Below, piece by piece: positions 59,702-64,000 of a stretch of 64,000 nucleotides of DNA. The first letter of the stretch is position 1. Every line of letters starts with the position of its first letter. Below the pieces are notes generated by a model. That model saw nothing but the letters and a program-made list of their open reading frames with translations. It was not told where the DNA came from and did not search any database. The position numbers and the translations under genes were made by a program. This stretch comes from Thermococcus paralvinellae. GTDB lineage: Archaea; Methanobacteriota_B; Thermococci; Thermococcales; Thermococcaceae. The stretch spans positions 1,526,681 through 1,590,680 of the forward strand of contig NZ_CP006965.1 in the NCBI RefSeq assembly GCF_000517445.1, given 5' to 3'.

Positions 59702-60469
59702 TCAGAGTTGGAGCTTAATTCCAGACTCCGTTATTTCATAAGGCACCCAAGATAGAACGTGTTTGGTTCTCCTCATTCCATAGACTCTTAGATATCTCCT
59801 AAGAGTCATGTTTTCCTCTATTAACCTCATTTCAATTATACCATCAACTATTGCCTTAACCATCATCTCAACATGAGGCTTTTCGATTCCAGAATTCATT
59901 TCCAGCAACCAAACTTGCTTATTTCTGTGAGCAAGTTCTTTCAAATCCTCCAAAAATTTGTATATTTGCTTTTTATCTGTTTCAAAGAATATAGGAGTTA
60001 GAGAAGATATTACTCCAGTTATCATTGGGGGATTCTTTTCAGACAAAATCTTTAGGGTTACATCTTTTATAGCTTCAATGAGCTGAGTAGTGTCTGTAAT
60101 GTCAGTGACAACATTTTCATCAAAAGAAAATCTTGGAGTACCCCTTAATCTGGCACTATAAGCATCAAGTACAAAAAAGTTTTCATTAAGATACGGCATA
60201 AAGTCCCATCCAAAGTCGAGAGCATTACTCATGAATTCGTATTTTGACACATCTACCAGAATACCAATTGTGGAATATCCCATAGTTAAATGTGTGTGAA
60301 TAAACTGACTGATAAAAGTTGTTTTCCCCGATTTTGGGTCACCAATCAGCAAAACTACACTTCCCTTAGGGATGCCCCCCATTATAAGATCATCTATTAT
60401 TCCTGTTGGTACTCTCTCTACACGTCTTTCAATTTCCTCTTCACGCGCTTCAAAGAGATTTTGGATCAA
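59702..60469 (-). CDS. KaiC-like RecA-fold protein with degenerate active site
   Basis: A 255-residue KaiC/GvpD-type protein. Walker A is intact (LLIGDPKSGKTTFISQF), but the catalytic Glu pair that follows strand 2 in KaiC is absent (GILVDVSKYEF), and the Walker B position reads MITGVISSLTPIF, without Asp. It probably binds ATP without efficient hydrolysis and may act with the active paralog encoded 27 bases upstream. The C-terminus (RRYLRVYGMRRTKHVLSWVPYEITESGIKL) is the same type as in the paralog. The start is TTG at 60469, preceded by GAGAGGTG. Confidence 0.85.
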   Translation of the reverse strand: MIQNLFEAREEEIERRVERVPTGIIDDLIMGGIPKGSVVLLIGDPKSGKTTFISQFIHTHLTMGYSTIGILVDVSKYEFMSNALDFGWDFMPYLNENFFVLDAYSARLRGTPRFSFDENVVTDITDTTQLIEAIKDVTLKILSEKNPPMITGVISSLTPIFFETDKKQIYKFLEDLKELAHRNKQVWLLEMNSGIEKPHVEMMVKAIVDGIIEMRLIEENMTLRRYLRVYGMRRTKHVLSWVPYEITESGIKLQL

Positions 60470-60496
60470 AGTAAGACACCTCTCGAGAAACTAGAT

Positions 60497-61246
60497 TTAA
60501 TAGATTTCTCCACTTGGGTAAACAACTATTCCATGGTTGGTTATTTCAAAGGGATATTTTCTCATTGAATGTTTCGTTTCACGCATTTTCCTAATGAGAA
60601 GATACCGTTTTAGCTCAATATTTTTCTCTTGAAGGTCAAGAATAACAACACCTCTTGCTATGTATTCCTCAATTCCATATCTGCTAATTCTTCCAGCAGT
60701 TGGATCAGGAGCTTCAGTTGTTAGAATCGTTGTAACACCCATCTCTAGGAGTATTGTATTTAATTTTAGAAGGACTTCTCTAATTTCTTTCTCTTCCTTA
60801 AGCCTAAAAGCTATTGATGGAATAGAGTCAATTACCAATCGTTTTGCGTTTATGTTCTTAACCACTCTATAAACATATCTTAGGAAATGGTCAATATTGA
60901 ATTTATCCTCAAGGGCAAATCTTTCTTCTGATGGTAAACCCACACTCGAACTAACGCCATCAACAATAGCAATTAGTCCCTGCTCTTCATATTTCTTAAA
61001 ATCCCATCCAAAAGAACGCATTTCTCTTCTAAGGTCTTTTGCTCTTTCTTCCAGAGTAACAAAAACGCCTGGTTCTCCGTATTCCTCTGCACCTTTGTAT
61101 ATGAACTGTGCTGCAAAAGTAGTTTTACCAGTACCCGTGCCACCTGTTACTAGAACAGTCGTATTTTCGGGAAATCCCCCCTCAATTAACTCGTCAAATC
61201 CAGGAATGCCACTTTTAACTCTTTTTACTATATAAGGTTCAGCCAT
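60497..61246 (-). CDS. KaiC domain ATPase
   Basis: A 249-residue single KaiC-domain ATPase like Pyrococcus PH0284. Walker A TGGTGTGKTTFAAQF, catalytic Glu pair VTLEERAKDLRREM, Walker B KRLVIDSIPSI and the C-terminal YLLIRKMRETKHSMRKYPFEITNHGIVVYP are all present, so it should be active, probably as a hexamer. Archaeal KaiC-like proteins often bind signalling or motility partners. The ATG at 61246 follows AGGTGATTAAG. It forms an operon with the degenerate paralog. The spacer 61247-61530 upstream shows AT-rich promoter-like sequence for both flanking genes but no further feature I can name. Confidence 0.92.
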   Translation of the reverse strand: MAEPYIVKRVKSGIPGFDELIEGGFPENTTVLVTGGTGTGKTTFAAQFIYKGAEEYGEPGVFVTLEERAKDLRREMRSFGWDFKKYEEQGLIAIVDGVSSSVGLPSEERFALEDKFNIDHFLRYVYRVVKNINAKRLVIDSIPSIAFRLKEEKEIREVLLKLNTILLEMGVTTILTTEAPDPTAGRISRYGIEEYIARGVVILDLQEKNIELKRYLLIRKMRETKHSMRKYPFEITNHGIVVYPSGEIY

Positions 61247-61530
61247 CTTAATCACCTGATGATATTGATACTACAACATTCGGCTCTTATTAAGTTTATC
61301 TTTTCTCTACCTTAGTTATTCATGTACTATTTATTTTTGGACTATTGAGTAATATAAAATTTTTGGAGTGAAGTTTTAAATTTTCTGCACTTTCTGCAAG
61401 CTCCATTGGTGATTTTACAAATTTAAGAAATATACACAAAAAGGAAGGCAACAAAAAGCACCATAATGTAACTCATTTAAACAGCATAAGAGTTTTATGT
61501 CCAAACCAACAACCTCCTTAAGGTGAGGGC

Positions 61531-62727
61531 ATGCTAGATCCCTTTGGAAAAAGAGCCAGGGAGATATTAAAAGAATTTGAAAACATCAATAACTTCTTAG
61601 AAATTATCCCCACATATTTGGATATAAATTTAGCCTTGGAACGAATTATATGGCTAAAAAGTGATGTTATCCCAGGATATATTCTAAATGCTGATGATCT
61701 AAAAGATTTAATGGGATTCTACGCCCTTCTCGGTGCTCTTGCATTTTCTCCATATGGGTTTGAAATGGAGCTTGTAAAAGAAGCTAACTTAAGAATTTAT
61801 CTTGCCAGAATTGAGAGAACCAAAAATTTTGAAGAGCTATCACTTTCTATTGAATTAGCACCAGAAAATGAAATACCCCAAAGAGATCTGACAATAATTG
61901 AAAAAAGACTCCACAGTGAAATTTCCCCAGAAGAGAGAGATAGAATTGCCCTCAAATATAAAATCAAGCTAAAAGATTTTCTCAGTTTAAATGAAGGAAG
62001 TTTAAAAAGTGTGTATATTAAAAATGGATATGTCTATTTAACCAGAAATCAAGTCATAGAACTCTGGAAGAAATCATTCGAGAGAAATCTTGAAAGAGCC
62101 GTAAATTTATTATATGAGCTCAGAGATGAACTTCCACAATATTACCTCCAGCTTTACAACAGATTAAGTGAGATTGCAAGAGAACACTTTAAGAAAAGGT
62201 TTGAGAAAGTTGAAAAAGCCAGCGCTCAGCCGTTAAGATTTGACTTGTTCCCTCCATGTATTAAAATGGCCCTCGGAGGAGTTCCTAGTGGATTGAGAAA
62301 CTATGCTATAACTGTTCTGTTAACATCATTTCTAAGCTATGCTAGAATATGCCCCAACCCCCCAAGCAAAAATGTAAGAATCAAGGACTGTATAAAGGAT
62401 TTGAGTATAATTGAAAAAGAAATCCTGCCAGTGATAATCGAAGCAGGAAACCGCTGCTCTCCCCCGCTTTTTGAAGACCAGCCAAACGAAATCAAAAATA
62501 TATGGTACCACCTCGGATTTGGTTATACCTCAAAGCCCAGATTGGAAGACAGCGGCACCTCCACTTGGTATTTCCCACCAAACTGCTCAAAAATTAGGGC
62601 AAATGCACCCCAGCTCTGCAAACCAGATAAGGATTGTAAATACATTAAGAACCCTCTCACCTACTATCTGAGAAAGCTATACCTAGAGAACAAGAAAGAG
62701 AGTCAAGGAGAGGATAGGAATGAGTGA
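61531..62727 (+). CDS. priL: DNA primase large subunit
   Basis: A 398-residue regulatory subunit of the archaeal/eukaryotic primase, which binds PriS and sets primer length. The N-terminal half is helical; the C-terminal part is the iron-sulfur domain. Candidate 4Fe-4S ligands are Cys243 (FPPC), with Cys309, Cys352, Cys363 and Cys369 (PPNCSKIR, LCKPDKDC). The ATG at 61531 follows AAGGTGAGGGC. Its last eight bases overlap the start of priS, so the heterodimer is made from coupled translation. Confidence 0.95.
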   Translation: MLDPFGKRAREILKEFENINNFLEIIPTYLDINLALERIIWLKSDVIPGYILNADDLKDLMGFYALLGALAFSPYGFEMELVKEANLRIYLARIERTKNFEELSLSIELAPENEIPQRDLTIIEKRLHSEISPEERDRIALKYKIKLKDFLSLNEGSLKSVYIKNGYVYLTRNQVIELWKKSFERNLERAVNLLYELRDELPQYYLQLYNRLSEIAREHFKKRFEKVEKASAQPLRFDLFPPCIKMALGGVPSGLRNYAITVLLTSFLSYARICPNPPSKNVRIKDCIKDLSIIEKEILPVIIEAGNRCSPPLFEDQPNEIKNIWYHLGFGYTSKPRLEDSGTSTWYFPPNCSKIRANAPQLCKPDKDCKYIKNPLTYYLRKLYLENKKESQGEDRNE

Positions 62728-63757
62728 GCTTTTCAGGGAAGTTACAAAGAAGGAGAGACAGTTCTACTACACAAAGGAGTGGAGCGCTAAAAAACTCCCA
62801 TCATTTATTGTGGAGACTCTTGAAAATAGAGAGTTCGGCTTTGACCATACAGGGGAAGGCCCAAGTGATAGAAAAAATGTATTCCATGACGTTAGGGATT
62901 TAGAAGACTACGTTAGAGCAACTGCACCTTATGCAATGTTCTCAAGTGTTGCACTTTATGAAGAACCCAAGGAAATGAGCGGATGGCTTGGGGCAGAACT
63001 TGTTTTTGATATAGATGCCAAAGACTTACCTTTGAGAAGATGTAACCATGAAAGTGGAACTGTTTGTCCAATTTGCCTAGAAGATGCTAAAGAGCTCGCA
63101 AAGGATACACTAATTGTTTTAAAGGAGGATTTTGGATTTGAAGATATTCACATTGTGTACTCCGGTAGGGGATATCATATAAGAGTACTTGATAAATGGG
63201 CTCTTGAACTTGATTCCAAGGCAAGGGAGAAAATTTTAGCATATATATCTTCAGCAGAAGAGATTACATTTGAGGATATTCAAAGCAAGAGGATAATGCT
63301 GTCCTCTGGCTACTTCAGGGTGTTCCGTCTTCGCTTTGGATATTTTATAATGCGTGTTAGATACAATCATCTCAAAAATATTGGATTAAACAAAAAGCAG
63401 ATTGGTCTAATTCTAAACAACAGAGAAAACATCTACCAAGGATTTGTTAGAGAAGCCAGACTTACAGCCTTTCCGCAAGGTATAGGATATAAAACACTCC
63501 TTAGGCTTTTTGCGTTGTCAACCACATTCTCAAAAGCATACTTTGATGGTAGAGTTACTGTTGACGTTAAAAGAATCCTCAGAGTTCCCTCAAGCCTTCA
63601 TTCCAAAGTTGGGTTTATCACAACATATATCGGGGGCAACGAAAAAGAGCTTGAAAAGTTTAATCCCTTTAGAGATGCTGTGCCAAAGTTCAGAAAAGAA
63701 GAGGTCAAACAAGCGTATGAAGAATGGCTCGAGAACAATGAGCTGAAGAGTGAGTAA
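62720..63757 (+). CDS. priS: DNA primase catalytic small subunit
   Basis: A 345-residue primase catalytic subunit. The metal-binding pair Asp97 and Asp99 lies in AELVFDIDAKDL. The zinc knuckle is CNHESGTVCPIC (Cys108, His110, Cys116, Cys119). IVYSGRGYHIRVLD and the third catalytic region VDVKRILRVPSSLHSKVG are typical. Thermococcales primases also make DNA primers. It overlaps priL by eight bases and is followed after two bases by a transporter gene. Confidence 0.96.
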   Translation: MSELFREVTKKERQFYYTKEWSAKKLPSFIVETLENREFGFDHTGEGPSDRKNVFHDVRDLEDYVRATAPYAMFSSVALYEEPKEMSGWLGAELVFDIDAKDLPLRRCNHESGTVCPICLEDAKELAKDTLIVLKEDFGFEDIHIVYSGRGYHIRVLDKWALELDSKAREKILAYISSAEEITFEDIQSKRIMLSSGYFRVFRLRFGYFIMRVRYNHLKNIGLNKKQIGLILNNRENIYQGFVREARLTAFPQGIGYKTLLRLFALSTTFSKAYFDGRVTVDVKRILRVPSSLHSKVGFITTYIGGNEKELEKFNPFRDAVPKFRKEEVKQAYEEWLENNELKSE

Positions 63758-63759
63758 AA

Positions 63760-64000
63760 ATGGAAATTTCAGGGAGAGTTAAAATAATCTTCTCAATGCT
63801 AATCTGGGGAAGTGTTGGGATTTTTGCAAGGTTTACAAATCTAAATGGATTAGGGATCGCATTTTTTAGGGTCGCATTAGGGGCTTTAATTTTAGCGCTG
63901 TTGTTTAGTATAAGGGACACATCTTGGTTCCAAAAGGTTAGTGACATCACTAGACAGAATTTCAAATGGGCATTCTTGCTTGGAACTGCACTTGCCCTAA
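63760..64000 (+). CDS. EamA/DMT family transporter, N-terminal part (cut by window end)
   Basis: The first 80 codons of a drug/metabolite transporter-like membrane protein, open to the end of the window. The opening MEISGRVKIIFSMLIWGSVGIFARFTNLNGLGIAFFRVALGALILALLFSI is typical of EamA domain helix 1-2 (xxIWGSxxIxxRxxxxxxxxxAFFRxxxxA). The ATG lies two bases after the priS stop, with GAGTGAG as ribosome binding site, so it may be cotranscribed with the primase genes, probably by chance. Substrate unknown. Confidence 0.82.
   Translation, partial: MEISGRVKIIFSMLIWGSVGIFARFTNLNGLGIAFFRVALGALILALLFSIRDTSWFQKVSDITRQNFKWAFLLGTALAL

Overview
The window reads as a chromosomal segment of a hyperthermophilic euryarchaeon of the order Thermococcales, most likely a low-GC Thermococcus. 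The evidence is gene content and signals: a family B DNA polymerase with an intein at the motif B site, an archaeal PriL/PriS primase pair, a GH57 amylopullulanase with a CGP-type C-terminal anchor next to a maltodextrin ABC transporter, a TrmB-type regulator with matches to the Thermococcales glycolytic motif, GGTGA-type ribosome binding sites, AT-rich TATA boxes, and leaderless starts. Genes are tightly packed on both strands. No gene-free stretch exceeds 300 bases. I see no tRNA, rRNA, CRISPR array, insertion sequence or prophage.

Layout. 1-7.5 kb: end of an ABC ATPase, a purine permease, a DtxR-type metal regulator, a small zinc-ribbon protein with a class II aldolase, UPF0147, a corrinoid adenosyltransferase, a secreted DUF4932 protease, and a P1-family peptidase translationally coupled to a 33-residue membrane microprotein. 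7.5-19.4 kb: endonuclease IV, a coiled-coil protein, DUF373, a thiamine-binding-like protein, AMMECR1, an RNA m5C methyltransferase, the intein-bearing DNA polymerase followed by a 29-residue microprotein, and a coupled HAD / Toprim-like / DUF2391 operon. 19.4-36.6 kb: an S-layer-like protein, two tandem MFS paralogs with leaderless promoters, a DHH nuclease with DnaJ-type zinc fingers, a PadR-MFS operon with a strong palindromic operator, nicotinamidase, an AI-2E-type membrane protein, a DUF4152 protein, indolepyruvate oxidoreductase alpha, paired small membrane proteins, and a MazG-YbaK fusion.

36.6-50.6 kb is the starch/glycogen region. A regulator-glycogen synthase operon is divergent from a GH13 neopullulanase, followed by mdxE-mdxF-mdxG-amylopullulanase and malK. 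One glycolytic-motif match sits between the divergent operons and another covers the mdxE promoter. The geometry suggests the regulator represses polymer uptake and breakdown while activating its own glycogen-synthesis operon. 50.6-64 kb holds UPF0146, a phosphohexomutase, an MBL-fold hydrolase, an M20 peptidase, two methyltransferases, a TctA-like permease with an overlapping extracytoplasmic OB-fold protein, a pair of KaiC-like ATPases (one degenerate), primase priL-priS, and the start of a DMT transporter.

Beyond protein genes, two C/D box guide RNAs are readable with both box pairs, terminal stems and correctly spaced TATA boxes: 37162-37219 (+) and 55482-55543 (-). One guide of the second RNA carries the same eight bases as the 16S anti-Shine-Dalgarno tail.
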